Shown: positions 24,401 to 37,352 of the stretch, one piece after another
Layout of the letters: every line of letters begins with the position of its first letter
Numbering within the stretch: position 1 is the stretch's first letter
Origin: Phalacrocorax aristotelis
Lineage: Eukaryota; Chordata; Aves; Suliformes; Phalacrocoracidae
NCBI RefSeq assembly: GCF_949628215.1
Contig: NC_134280.1
Location: 54,152,621 to 54,216,620 of the forward strand
Direction of reading: 5' to 3'
Length of the DNA: 64,000 bases
Notes under the pieces: model-generated
The model's database searches: none
Told to the model about the DNA's origin: nothing
What the model saw: only the letters and a program-made list of their open reading frames with translations
Program-made: the position numbers and the translations under genes

Positions 24401-26824
24401 CTTTGATGCCATGTTTGCTAAGGAGTTCACCCCTTATTTAGACCCCTCACAAACAAGGCGAGGTTTTTGAGGATATTTTTTGCTATTTTCCATTTTTTTC
24501 CTGTTGAAAACCTGAGCCTTGCCTTGTGGATTGAAGCTTATTCCAGCAGCTTCTGTGTGGGGTTTTGGTGCCCCCAGAAGAGCCCTCCCCAGGGTTACAT
24601 TACTCACATGGCTGCACTCAGCTGACCTGCAGCCTACCCAGGTGGGACCTGCTGAGGTCTTTGTAAGAAATGCTTATGCATATTCAGAGGAGCAGAAAAT
24701 CTTTTGAATTCAATCTGGTACTGCCCCTGCGTGTTTCACCAAGAAATGTGTTGCCAGTGGGAGAGATGCCCTTAGATGCTGAAAGCGGATGGAGCACAGG
24801 GGGTCTCCCTTGTGCAGGTAGCTTTAAGTGACCATGCAGGCAGGGGGAGATGACACCCATCTAAAAAGAGACCTTTGCATCTCCAGGGAAGCTGTGCAAT
24901 GTGTAATGCTAATTAAAGAACACGGCCTATCCCCCTGCTCCAAAAGAAATCAGCTCATGTGGAGGAGAAAAATCCAAATCTGTCTTAACTTGGTGAGGGA
25001 TTTCAAAGAGGAAAGGAGCTGTAGAAGCTGGCACATGGTACCAGGAAGAAGCAACAGGTATGTAGGAAGGTTGAACCCCTCCTAGGTGGTACCTGCAGTG
25101 GGGTAGCAGGATGAAGGGCGAGCACCCGCTTCAATCTAATCTTCCTGCAAGTGAAATGAAGTGTGGTTTTTCTTTCATTTCTTCACGTGTGCCTTTTATA
25201 AACATGTGCGACTCTGTTGCCTCGTTTGTATGTTGTGAGTAAATACTGCTATTTGCACGTTACCTTAAGCTGGCTTGGGCTAAGAGTGATTTCAAAGTAA
25301 CTGGGTAACAATGGAGTGCTCTCCATGGAGGGGTGTGGTGAAGCCATAAATCTTCACAAGCCCCAGCTCCCCAGCACTTTCTTCAATTATATGGAGAGTA
25401 GCAGAGTGGGGCACTCCTCCTGCCCCGCATCCCTCTCCCCCAACAGCATGGGGCCAGCTGGGATGCAGCTATCCCCATTAAGGGGATTAAGTGGAGTTCA
25501 GGAAGACTTTGTGGCAGGTCCTCCTGGGGTGGGAGGGTGGTGGTCCCTCCAGGCAAAGTCTTGGGTGCTTGGAGGGAGGCCCTTGTTGCTGCAGGTGCTC
25601 CACTGGTAGCATCACCATTGGGCTGCTGGATGCAGTGGAGTTGCACTGGTTTGTTAGGGTGCAAGTCCTCCACCACATTTTAGTCAGCAATTTGGGATCA
25701 CTCTCCTCACACTTCCAGGAAATGCCAGCAAATCCTTCCCATAAAGTGGGGTTAGTGACTCACTTTGCCAGGCCACAAGCTGTCTTCTGAGTCCACACAC
25801 ATTGCCTCCTGGGCTCTCTTTTCTTCAGGAAAGAGAGGAATGCAGCTCCCTATTTACCCAGTCTTTGTACCTCAGAAGATCCTACAACAAAGGGACCCCT
25901 AAAGGTTGTCTGCTTTCTTCTCCTCTCCCCAGCAGGATCAGTGCTTTCTGATGGGCACATTGTGGGGGTGTCCACATGCAGAGATCCCCAGTTTCCTACT
26001 GTCTCGGTCCACCTCAGGTGCACAAGACATTAGGGGAGGCAGCAGCCTCCTACCCCATACCAGCCCTTTGAGAGTAATGTTTTGCCGCAATATTTTTGAT
26101 TTAGTGGCTCTTTGTGTACGAGGGGAGCAAGTGTACATGTGTCTGTATTTGTGTATGTTTGGCATTGGGGGAAATGCACACTATTGTTTTTTCATGTGAG
26201 ATTAAGCGAGTGGGCATTTTATATTATGCTTTCCAAAAATTGCCTTAATTGAAAAGCAGACCCAGCCTGAGCTATTTCTGCCTGTACTTTCCTGGCTGCC
26301 TGTGTCAATACTGCTATCGGTCCAGGAGAGTGAGAGATTTCACCTGCCACCAATGTCACTGCCGAGGTGTGCAGTGAAACGCTGTATTTAGGCTGATGTC
26401 ACCAGGTTGTTTCCCAGGCAGTGTTCCCCATGGTAAAAATCTAAATTTAGGCAAAAGGGGAGAAGAATCCAATCAGATTATTTTTATGGTTACGGTCTTG
26501 TCTGAACAAATGTTTTCTCGCTGCCTTAATGGTTAGTTTGGCTTTGGTGATAAAAATATTTACCAGTTTATAATAAACAGCTGAATCTACAGCCTACATA
26601 GTCACATTATTTTAAAGATGAAAGTAAGGAGGATAAAAAAGTTAACATTTAAAGATTAAATTACTACACTGACTTTGAATAGGATTCTGCTCGTGTTTAT
26701 ATCCAGTCCTGGTAACCCCAGGGAGAGCTACTGACACATACTGGAGGTGACTGGGAGCAGGGTCTTGGCCAGTATATGCAGTGCAAGTATACTGATGTAT
26801 GCTTTTCATTAACCCTCCCTCTAG
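21462..26824 (+). other. SLC22A18: SLC22A18 intron B-C
   Basis: A 5.4 kb intron between exons whose split Gly codon matches. No repeat family, RNA gene or other exon was recognised. Confidence 0.85.
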
Positions 26825-26925
26825 GTTTGTTCCTGATTATGTTTTCCATCATCTCTATGGATTTCTTTGGCTTGGAAGCAGTGGAGTCTGGATACCTGAT
26901 GTCATATTGTGGTGTCCTTCAAATG
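26825..26925 (+). CDS. SLC22A18: SLC22A18 internal coding exon C
   Basis: The exon follows CCCTCTAG and is followed by GTAAGT at 26926. It is 101 bases: two bases finishing the Gly codon begun in exon B, then 33 codons, ending in phase 0. It carries the best conserved block of the gene, MFSIISMDFF, followed by GLEAVESGYLMSYCGVLQM. In human the same block reads MFSIISMDFFQLEA and continues to a GYLMS motif, so this is a diagnostic match. The segment should form a transmembrane helix, a short loop and the start of the next helix. Confidence 0.97.
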
Positions 26926-28442
26926 GTAAGTGAAGTGGAAGTCCCCCTCTTGCCACACTACTCTTTCATTTGCTACCTTTCTGACACATGCTCTCCCAAA
27001 TCCAGGCGTATTATCGGCAGGCAAATCCTACCTCTGCCATGTGGCACTTGGCTTCAAAAAACAAAAGTGATTCCGAATCTATTCTGTTCCTTGGAATGGG
27101 AAGAAATCAGAGCAAGAAGTATCCTGAAAGCTGTCTTCCCCTTGTCCCTCTTTGCAGGTCTTTAAGCTGTGGAGCTAAATTTCCTTGGACCGACATGTCC
27201 TGGTTTTTGTAACAAAGCTTACATTGAAGCTGAAGTGCGTTGACTCTGCTTTTAATTGGTGCAGGTTAGCTGATTTACATTTACTTAGCAGCACCCTGTA
27301 AATTTACGTAAGTAGACAGTCCTACTGGCGTTTTCACGGATGCCTTCAGTGTCAAGGAAGGACTCGTTTCTGCTGTGTGGAAACAAGCACAGCAAGCTTG
27401 TAATTTTAAAAAAAAATTAAAGATGGGCAATGGTACATGATTAGGAGACTTGCAAAATGGGTAAGAAGGAAAAGTCAGCTGAATTAGGCAGTAAGAGGGC
27501 CAAAAACATATCCTGTAATACAGGAGAATTTTCCTTTTGGAGGAAAAGGAAGATGCTAATAATTTTGTAGAAAAAGTAACAGATGGTTATAAGCAAGCCT
27601 CAAGGTAGGAATGCAAGTTAAGCAATATCCTGATGCAGGGTGGTCTTGTTATTAAATCCACCTTCATTTCCTGGGCATTGCTGCAGAGCTCCTGTGGGAT
27701 CTGGAGGAGCTTCTCATTTGGGAAATGGCAGCTTTAGTTCCTGCCCTTGTGATTTGGATTTGGCATAGTGTTACTAGTTGCTTGGGCTCTGCTCTGGTCT
27801 CACCAAATCTGGGCACCTTGGACACCAGCTGATGAGCGTGGCCGTACATCAGCAAGTGGAGCCTGCAGAGTAAACTGGCTGGAGCTGAAGAGCTAGTGCC
27901 TTTGCCATGGCAGTTCTGGGAGCGTGGCTTTGGACGAGCTGTCGCTCACTCCCATGAGCTTAACATCTGCTACCAGCTGGATGCACCCTCCCATCCAGGC
28001 TCATCAGAAAGAAAACAGTTTGCTGCTCCACATCATGGAAATGCCGTGACAAATGGGGTTATCAGCAGCTGCTTTCCAAAGCATGCTTCTGATCCAAACT
28101 CCACTGCTAATAGAGACTTTCCCTATGTCAGCCTTTGTATGCCGGCTCCTAGACCAGGGTCTGCAGGAATCACTCAGGTTTTAGGGGGCTGAGTCACCCT
28201 CTGCTATCTTCTTCCCCCTTTGAATGTAGAGGGACTTCCCAAGAGCTATGCTCCTAACTTAGACCTATCAGTTAAATCCCTGTTATATATGTCTACACCG
28301 AAATAAAATTTGGGATTGCAGCATGGATATGGTGTGCTTGTTTCAATCTGGCTAATGTGGGCAGCAATAGCACAGAAAGTAAAAACAGCACTTGTACAGC
28401 CGGGACAGGATTGGCTTCGTGTTGCTAGATGGAGTTTGGATG

Positions 28443-28510
28443 CTGCTGTTAGGTCCAGGATATCTGTCTTCAGGACACTGCTGTTAAGTCTGGGATATCT
28501 GTCTGTCTTC
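28443..28510. repeat. Two-copy tandem duplication, unit about 35 bases
   Basis: CTGCTGTTAGGTCCAGGATA at 28443 recurs as CTGCTGTTAAGTCTGGGATA at 28478, each followed by TCTGTC. The two copies differ at a few positions, so the duplication is not recent. It lies in the intron between exons C and D. Confidence 0.75.
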
Positions 28511-30680
28511 ATTGCTATTGTTTCCCAGGTTAGTTTGGTTGAAACTACTGTAGATAAGGTTACCTGTGCTGCTGTGCTGGTGCACCCTATGTATAGATAC
28601 AGCCCTGGAAGATGGGAATTATAGCGTTCACTCTGCTTCCTAATGAATAATCAGATGTCAGTGCTAACCAGGGACCTGCCCCTTCCCATAGTCACAGAGT
28701 TTCATCCTGCAAAGGCCAATCATACGTATTACCATGCTCTAATCCAGCAGTGGCCTACAGGCTCAGGTGCAGCATCTGCTTTGCTGGGGAGTCTTTGCCT
28801 TGGGACATTTGGCACAGAAACTAGCTTTTGTCAGCCAGGCAGTTTTCTTTCATCTATCTGTGCAGTTTCTGTCCATGTTGCTATGCATATTCTGTAGCAC
28901 ATGACTCTGGACATCAGAAATATAGGAAGAGTGAAGCGGTCATAGGGTACAAAATTCATCATGATGCTGCATTGGGTTTTGCTGTCAGAACACCAAAAAG
29001 GAAAAGGGAAACAAATGCTTTATTTTTTTTAAAAGCTCAGGACATGTGATTCCTGGTGGCAGCAAAGCCATCTTGCCTGAGAGCTTGTAATGCACTGCTT
29101 TCTGCTTTGTTGCTTGTTCTTTCCACTTTATTACTGGCACTTCCAAGCTCTGCTCTGGTTTATGCAGGACCAGATCTTCAACTGGTCCAAACAACACTCT
29201 CATAATCTGGCTTTTAAATGATTGTAAAACCTTAGAATTTGTGTCTTTACTTTCAGATCAAGTCTCTGTCTGGAACCACCCAAAGGTGTCTCTTGCAGAG
29301 ACTGACTGGGTTAATGTTTTACAGCTGCTTGCTGTTGGGGTTCCTTCAGTGGAAGGTGTATACAGGGAATGCAATGTGTGCCAGCTCTGCTCTGCCGAGT
29401 CCCAGAGCTGCTTGCATGCCTTCATCTTGCCTCAGCTGGCATTTCAGATGCATTGGTTTCTGTTATACAGTGAATTGATACTGCTGGAGATATAACTGCA
29501 GATGAAAGTGCAAGCAAATTCCACCAGTCTGGATGGGTGAACGATGATTAATATCTGCTGACTGGCTTCCCCACTTCACTGAGTAAATTATAGCTTTATT
29601 CATAAGGACTATAATGTTCTTTTCAATGAATTTCATCAACCAGATCCTCAGCTTTGATTTCTCATTCCTCAGTTTGCCTTTCCATGAGATATTGTGGGGG
29701 TTTTCCCATTCTTCTGGCCTTGCTCTGAGCCAGCCTGTTAGAGGAAATATCTCCCTCCTGTTTCCATCCCTCCCTGGACCTGAAAACCGGTCACGTTTAA
29801 GGACTTTTATAGGTGGGAGCAGATGTCACAGAAATGAAGGAGAAAATTAAAATCGAGCCATGTTCTGTTAGCTTTAAACCTCCCTGTAGACATTGAACAC
29901 AGTGCCTGGGCAGTGCAGGGCACAGCCAGCTGATATGCCCAGCACCGTGTCCCAGGGTATCGCCTGCTCCCAGCACAGGTTGCATGCGCTAAGCAGCTTC
30001 AGAAGCACACCAGGAATAGCACAACGAGCAAGGTTTAGATGAGCCCGTTGCTCAGCTCTTTCCCAAAAGTCTTGCACCAAGAAAAGCATTGCCTGATCTG
30101 CCAATTCCTGCCAACTTTTAGTAACATTATTGCTCTGTGTTATTATAGTTTCTACTTTTTAATGAGATCGTCTAAAAATGAACGTCTGCTTCTAGCACAG
30201 AAGGTGATATTGCAGCCTCCTTTCCCAGCCCGATCAGTAATCCCAGGATGACTTGAATAGCAATGGTCTCTTCCCACTTTCCTCTCCTGCCCCATGGATA
30301 TTATGCTCCAATTGCTTAACCTAATTTTTCAGCTTCTCAGCCTCATTTAAGCTACTGTGGTGAGAAGCAGCCAATGCACTGTAAACATCTGTTTCTCACA
30401 GTTCCTCCCATTCAAGCCAGCTGCAGAGCACCTAGTGAGGGTAGCTGGAATGCTTTAGGTTAGTCCACCTAATTTTCAGTAGGCAACCCAAGTACTTTGT
30501 TGTTGGTATCTCAAACACCTCTTTGCAGGGGGAGATCAGCACAGAAACACTGACCCTGCAGGAGGTGAGGCGTTTGCCACCTTTGCAGATGGAGGATGTT
30601 AGTGAGCAGCCCAGCTAATTCAGGTAGCTGTCCCAAGAGATCCCATCTGGAACTCCTCAGCCTCACCTCATTGTGCTTCA

Positions 30681-31170
30681 CAGAATCACAGAATCACAGG
30701 TTGGAAGGGACCTCAGGGATCATCTAGTCCAACCTTTCTGGGAAGAGCACAGTCTAAACAAGATGGCCCAGCACCCTGTCCAGGCGACTCTTAAAGGTGT
30801 CCAGCGTGGCCGAGTCAACCACTTCCCTGGGGAGATTATTCCAATGGTTGACTGTCCTCACTGTGAAAAATTTCCCTCTCGTGTCCAGTCAGAATCTCCC
30901 CAAGAGCACCTTGTGTCCATTCCCCCTTGTCCTCTCCATGTGACTCAGTGTAAAAAGGGAGTCTCCATCTTCTTTGTAGCTACCCCTTAAGTACTGGTAC
31001 ATGGTGATGAGATCCCCTCTGAGCCTCCTTTTCTCAAGGCTGAACAAACCCAGTTCTCCCAGCCTATCCTCACATGGCCGGCTTCCCAGTCCTTTGATCA
31101 TCTTGGTGGCCCTTCTCTGGACCCCTTCCAGGCTGGTTGTCCACATCATTTTTGTATAGAGGGGCCATCC
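30681..31170 (-). mobile_element. CR1 LINE, 5'-truncated copy
   Basis: The sequence is the 3' end of a chicken-repeat-1 retrotransposon lying antisense to SLC22A18. Read on the - strand it runs from the C-terminal end of the reverse transcriptase frame ([13 protein letters not shown] and [15 protein letters not shown] are typical CR1 strings) into the 3' UTR. It ends in the short direct repeat TGATTCTGTGATTCTG. Only about 490 bases remain of an element several kb long; 5' truncation is usual for CR1. A stretch of about 95 codons is still open (31173-30889), so it is not among the oldest copies, but it has no catalytic domain and cannot move by itself. It sits in the 10.3 kb intron between exons C and D. 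Confidence 0.95.
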
Positions 31171-34100
31171 CATCTTGTCACTTTATGATTCTGCAGGACA
31201 CCAACATATGGGGGGTTGCCTCATGCCCAGCCAGAGAGGCTCCCTGTGGTCTTGAAAGGCAGATTCGGGGCTGGTTTTTGGAGCCCAGGAGCCTCGTGGG
31301 CTTTGGCCGGCCACTCCCCAGAGCACCTGTCTTGGTTGCTCCCTTGCTGAGCATCAGCCCTGTCCACATGGGAATGGTTCACAGCACTTGTCAGCAGGGA
31401 AGTGGCTCAGCTGGTGCTGGTGGTGGGTTTGTCCTCACAATGCTATGCATATAGCACCAATGACCAGCGCTCATGGCATGGGGCATCCTCAGCACCCTGT
31501 TCCCTTTGCCAAGTTGGTAGCCCACAGCATGGTCACCCTTCACCCCAGTGCTGGTGGTACATCTTCTTGCTGCCACTTGTACCCCTGCATGGAGACATGA
31601 GTGGCTCAAAGTAATACATATGTTGATGTATTGTTGTAAAAGTTGCAATGGGAGTAACTGCCCATGGGGAATGGGGGCGTCCTGGCTCTCTGGATGAAGG
31701 AGCTGGTGCTGATTTATTGTTTGTGGTTAGGCAAAGAGCATCACCTAACAGCAGAGAATATTGGAAAGTGTGGGGCAGGCATAAGTGCAATGAGGGTGGG
31801 AAGGGGGCTCACCTCTGGGTCGGAACAGAGCCAAAGAGGTCAGAGAAGGGTGTGTGGGAAGGCAGTGTCACAGGATTGGGAGAAAGAGCTGTCTGGTGAG
31901 AAAACAAAGTTGTCATTTAGAAAACGAAATTCAACCAAAGCTATAGCTGGCTGGTGGGGAAGTGAAAATAGCAAGTGGAGGATAGTTTGAGCAATCCAGG
32001 GCTCTGTAGTGATACTTGAAGCACCCTGATAGCGGGGGCTGTTTGATGAGGTGGGACTGTGCCAGTGTAAATTGAGGAGGAGGAGTCAGGTGGGAGATAA
32101 TGAAATGAGGAGGGGAAGGCAGACAGTAGGAGGGGTACCTCTGTGCCAGGTGTCTTGCATTGCAGAGATTCCCTTGCTTATGATATATCTGAAGAATCTT
32201 TATCTGATTGCTGGTGGGTCTCCAGGAAAGAGGTGTAAGAGCCTGTCAGGGATGCAATCCCCCTGTCTTCCAAGGCTGGGTTTCCCAGAGTCCTCTCATC
32301 TCAGAAGTCATGCAAATGAAATTTCCCTCAGAGTGAATGCCTGGGAGTGTGAGATGCCATTTGCTTTCCCTCGAGAGAATCATTAATTTCATAATAACTT
32401 AAAATAATTTAACTTTACATAATGGTCAGGAGTGGACCTAGGCTCCAGCTTTTTTTCTGGGCACAATAGCATGGAGAACTTCCAGGCATAGTATCTGCCT
32501 TGGAAAATGCCGCTGGGGTCCCTGGTTGGTATCTACAATCACATCTGATGCTTAGATTTCAAACCACGGGAGGGGGTGGGGGAAGCTTTTCTTTAAGAAC
32601 TTTTTCTCCAAAAACCAAAGCAGAACACACTAAACAAAAACTCTAAGTGGGACAAAGAGGTAGATATTTATTACCCTAAGGATCAAGAAATCATAAGACA
32701 TCTGTTCTATTTACTGTGTTTAAATTTGTATTGTTATACAAACTCCACCTCTAGCTGTGCAGCTTCTGGAGGGACAAGTTGGTACAGAGTGATCATGAAA
32801 AGATGAGAGAGATTCCTGGAGGAGAGATTTACATTGTGTATCGTCTTATCACCAGTCTGTCCCTCTTGCTTTTTTTTTTTCTCCTCTTCACAGCAAAGGA
32901 GATGATTAAAGAGCCAGGGATTTAATTACAGCCAGGTATGCCTAGGGGGAAAACCCACTTGGTGAAAGGACCTTGCAAAAACAAACAGAAAGTTCTCCAG
33001 TTTCCTGGCTTTGAAGGATTTAAATCTGTGGAGGGGGGCAGACTGGAGGGGGAAAGCAAGCTATCAGGCTGGAGTTTGCAAAACATATGGTCCTCTTCCC
33101 CGTTTGGCAAAGTGCTGCCTTCAGCAGTTTGGTCCTCACCATCAGCTCTCCTTCCAGTCCCTGCACCCTCCTGCTCCTCTGCAAGACCTAAACTACTTCT
33201 CAAGCACTTTATGGCATTACTTTATGTCAGTAAACCAACTCCTTTTTCTCCCACCCCAGGTTTTGCACCACCTTCAGCCCATGCAGAAAAGCCTCGTGAT
33301 TTTTGTTGCCTTCTGCAGTCTGCCCCAGCCAGTGCCCACCTGCGCATCGCACCCCAGCTGGCACTGTGCTCACCCTGGGAACTGCCAGCTGGGCACAAAT
33401 TCAAAGGCGAGAGAGAGAGGTCCAGTGCATGGGAGGCTGCCTGTGATGTGAATCATACTATCTGCACTAAGGATGGGGCCTGCATCTTCACTGCTAGGCT
33501 GTACCAGCTTATCTGGCCTGCAGTGCCTGCCTCTTGGACCTTCTTGTGCCTTTTCATTTCCAGTCTGTTGGGTGAAAGGGTATTTATTTTATTGCTGGGC
33601 TCTGTCAAGCCTTTGATCAGTGCTGATGTAGAGTCCTGTGTGCACTGACCATGGAGGACCAGCTGAGCATCTGCGTAACTCCGGTAGCCTCCACTGATGA
33701 GGTTAGCTACTTGCAGGTGCCAGCCCTGCTCTGCAGCGACTCTATGCAGCAAGGCTAGTGCTTCACCATTCAGAAGTCTTCCAAAAACTAGCACCCTAAA
33801 CCTTGAAACAGCAACAATCTTTTCCATCCCGCAAGGGATTTCTGAAATTTGTTAATGAGGTTAACAATAAAATGGGCAATTGGCTCTTCTGAGCAAAATG
33901 GGAGCAGCTGTCTTCCCAGAAATCAAATACAGTGATAAGGGTAAAGAGTATTTTATTACATGATCAGCTGAACTAGTGTAATGAATCCCCAGTTTGGTGA
34001 ATCCAGCATAACTACAAGGAGAGATTTGGCTGCTTTTATGAATTTATTGGGAGAATTACTTGCCTTTAAAGAAGGAGGGGGGAAGGAGAAAAAGATGAGT

Positions 34101-36336
34101 TGGTTTATCCTGTGACTTGTGTACACAGCCACGGGCAGTGCCTGTTATTTCACTTGCAAACAATTTCCTCTCTCTTTTGTTTATTGATGACAGAAGGCAT
34201 TCCAGCCAGGTACACTGGCGCTTCCCCGACTTCAAAGGAGGTTAGGTTACAAAGGCAAGTACCATTCAGGCAAAATGAAATGCAGAAGGGGAAGGCCCAT
34301 CCCAGTAGATCTTAATGGGAGGTTGCATGCAAGGGAAAGGCCCAGAATGAGCCAGCAGGAATAAAAATCAGGATAAATCCCATTGCTGCCTCTTCAGTGC
34401 TAGCAGGGCTTATCCATGGGAGTGATGATGGCCAAATCGTCTGGGATGCCCCCATTACCCCCTGGCCATGGCAGCACATGTCCAAAACCTTGCATGGGAG
34501 AATGTACATGGACCACCTTTTGCTTCCTCCTTCCTAAATGTGCCTGTACAGGCAGCTGCCACTCATGCAAACCAGGGCACTATGTGCCCAGGGAAAATTG
34601 CAGGCTGGAAGTAATGGGTTTTCAGGTCTCAATTCAGACTGGAAGTGAGGCCAGAGCTGCAAGTGACTAGAAACATTATTCAGCACCTAAATCAAGGCAC
34701 TGGTGTTTGATAGCGTCCAAAGTCAGGATGATGGGCCTTGCCTACTTGGGGCTCATGGCTGGACTGGCAATGACCATGCTAGGATGGGAGTCCGGCAGCC
34801 CAGATAACCAGTGGGGAGGCTGCAGTATGTATAACGCAAGGATGGCTGCTCAGCCCTGAAGGGAAAGCAGGTGACTGGGGCTGACTCTTGCCCTCGGAAA
34901 AAGTCCCAGCACTGAGTTGGTTGGTTCAGCAGTGGTATTTTACCTTGTGCTTGTATTGCTCCAGTCTGAGTGATGTGGAAGCCTGTGCTGAATGCCAGCC
35001 TTGGAACAAGAACCATCCGTCTGCCCCGCTCACTTTGGGGACAGCCCTGGTGGCCTCTGGTTTGCCTATCTCCAGATCCTGCTTTGTGGCAGCGGTACTT
35101 GTTCCCTGCACTTAGGTGCTCATTGTGTAGTGATGGAGAAGTTTTTGGGTACGCTGCTCCCATGGCCATCAGGTCAGGCTGCTCTGGGGTGTTGCGGATG
35201 ATCTACCCCAATGACTCAAGGAAGGGCAGGGACCAGGCTGTGCCTGCACGGTGTAGCCTGATTAAATATGCCATTCAAGTCTGGGCAAACTGAGAAACGT
35301 TTCCTTTCCTCCAGTGGCTCAGCAGAGCTGAACTGGGGTTTGGGTGATGCCACCATCGAGTTAAGCCATGCCCTGCAATGGGGCTCAGCCCACATCCCGC
35401 ATGACTCAGCACAGCCTCAGCCAGGGTGAGCCAGTGGGAGGGACTGGGAAGTTGCAAAAAGTTAATGACGATTTTTCATTTTAGGAGCACTCAGCTTAAT
35501 GAAACATTACTCAGTGGCTTTTCCACGCCTCCCCCCATCCCCCTCCCCGAGTAGGAGCCACCAGGGCTAGTATCAGTCTCCTCCCATGTCCATGGCAGAG
35601 CTTTCATCTGGGATGACTCAGGTCACCCCATGCATCGTCTGAGCATTGCACAGCAGCAGGTCCACCAGTATCCACAAAGCCACTCGGCGGGTGGCAAGGT
35701 CCAGGAGAAACACATGGGGCCCATGCCACTGTCACATGATGGCCAGGCACGTGTGAGCCGAGCTCTCAAGCCCTGCCTGAGGGTGGGGATGGGGACAAAA
35801 AGGAGGCAGGAAAAGCATTTACTGGGAACCAAAATGTCTGCTTGGCGCGATGTGCCCTCATGTCAAAAATGGCTTGTGTTCTGAAGCAATGTGAAGAGTG
35901 GAATTTTAATTTTTTTTCCATTAAGTTGTAGCTTGTTGGAAATGCATTTAATTTGTAACTACTGTCCTTTACGTCAACTTTATTTTATTTTCACTCTATT
36001 ACTATTTACTTTTTGCTCTTTTAATTTATTTTAATAATTAAATTGCTTTTTCTGGACTACTTGCCATAGATTAACGTTTTCTTTCTTTTTAATAGCTTTC
36101 TTATTCATTGTGTACTCATTTCCTTTCAGATGAGTTTGGGTTTCACCCTTAGGACTAACACAGCAAGGTTAAGTGTGGCATAGCATTATTCCAAGTCCAA
36201 GCAGAGCACTAAGGTTTTCTCTGGGCTAGACTGCCATTGAAATGAAGCCATCGCACAAAACAAGGGATTTTGAACTAGAGCTCTTCTTTCAAGTTGGAGG
36301 GGTTTTCACTTGGATCAAACAAGCTTGGCAGTGATA

Positions 36337-36402
36337 GGTTAGCAGTTGGACTCAATGATCATAAGGGTCTTTTCCAACCTTAACCATTCTATGATTCTAT
36401 GG
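36337..36402 (+). mobile_element. CR1 LINE 3'-end fragment
   Basis: The stretch from GTTGGACTCAATGATC through TTTTCCAACCTTAA to ATTCTATGATTCTATGG is the characteristic CR1 3' end with its octamer-like terminal repeats, here in the sense (+) direction. Only about 66 bases are clear; sequence just upstream may be further decayed CR1. It lies in the same intron as the larger copy, in opposite orientation. Confidence 0.9.
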
Positions 36403-37250
36403 CAGGGAAAACTTGGTAGATTCCTATCTGTCCCTCCCCTGAAACACAGTCAGTCAGGGTTTATTTTCAAAGTGGTGTCTTCCAATTTCTGTCCTCTTGT
36501 GTCCACTTGGGCCAGTGTCGCTTGAAGTATGGGAGATGCCAAACAGGGAAATAAAAGAGGAAATCTTTGCTCTGCAAAGTGCTGGAAAAGCCAAATAGTT
36601 CCTGGCATTTAAATTTTTTTTGCTCTTCCTTCCCTCCCCCTCTCCCCCGTTTTTATTTAAAATATGTAAAACCAGTTCCCCGTCCCTCACATCTGCACGT
36701 ACTGCTGGGGCTGGGTATTAGCATCTCCGTCATACTTGCTTTCTGTCTAAAAACGATGAACCACCCAATTTGTATATTTATAATTCAAAATAATGGCAAG
36801 AGAAGGTACAGGAAAGGAGGCATTTTCATCTTCTGCATACAAATGTACAGCTTTTCTTTGGAAGGGCTTACCAAGAATGAAGATCTTAGGATTAGTTTTC
36901 TTTCACAAAAACATTACAGGTTAGAAAAATTTATTTTTATCTGCAAGTGTCTTTAGAAAGTTTCAATCATCACTGGTGAGTCGGCAGTGATGGTAAACAC
37001 AGGCGTGCACCCTGAGTAAAGACTTTGAGCTTACAGGACGGATCTATCCCTAGGATGCAAAATGCTTGAAATAATGGGTCATGTCTTCCAACCATTTACT
37101 GTGACAGCGATGTCCCTTTTTCTCTAAAGAAGCAAGGGAATAACCCATTTGCTGCCTTTCATTTGCTTGAAGCACTGTAGCAGTTCTCTTTTGAGATTGT
37201 TTAAATTGTTACAGATTGGGCTTAATGACGCTAGTGTGCTTCTTTCCCAG

Positions 37251-37352
37251 GTTATCCAGGGTCTGGTTGTTGGAAAACTCACAAACAGCTGCACAGAGAG
37301 GACCCTGCTCAGGCTCAGCGTCTTTGTCTTTGCCAGTGTGGGCCTAGGCATG
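37251..37352 (+). CDS. SLC22A18: SLC22A18 internal coding exon D
   Basis: The acceptor is TTCTTTCCCAG and the donor is ATG|GTAAGG at 37353. The exon is 102 bases, exactly 34 codons, phase 0 at both ends, so skipping it would keep the frame. It encodes VIQGLVVGKLTNSC, a charged loop (TERTLLR), and a hydrophobic run (LSVFVFASVGLGM). The human counterpart begins VTQGLVIGQLSSHF and has the same length. It follows the largest intron in the window (10.3 kb), which contains both of the younger CR1 fragments. Confidence 0.95.

Larger units (their letters stand above)
26926..37250 (+). other. SLC22A18: SLC22A18 intron C-D
   Basis: A 10.3 kb intron, the largest in the window. It holds the CR1 copy, the CR1 3'-end fragment, a 35-base tandem duplication and a strongly AT-rich stretch at 35.9-36.1 kb. 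Frames up to 236 codons (32938-33648, +) occur but show no domain. Confidence 0.85.

Noticed and set aside
31178-31198. TTTATGATTCTGCAGG next to the CR1, considered as a second CR1 tail in opposite orientation
   Set aside because: Only about ten bases match and no body precedes it.
32938-33648. Open frame of 236 codons on the + strand inside the exon C-D intron
   Set aside because: No known motif; a second frame of 146 codons overlaps it, showing that stops are simply rare in this GC-rich stretch.
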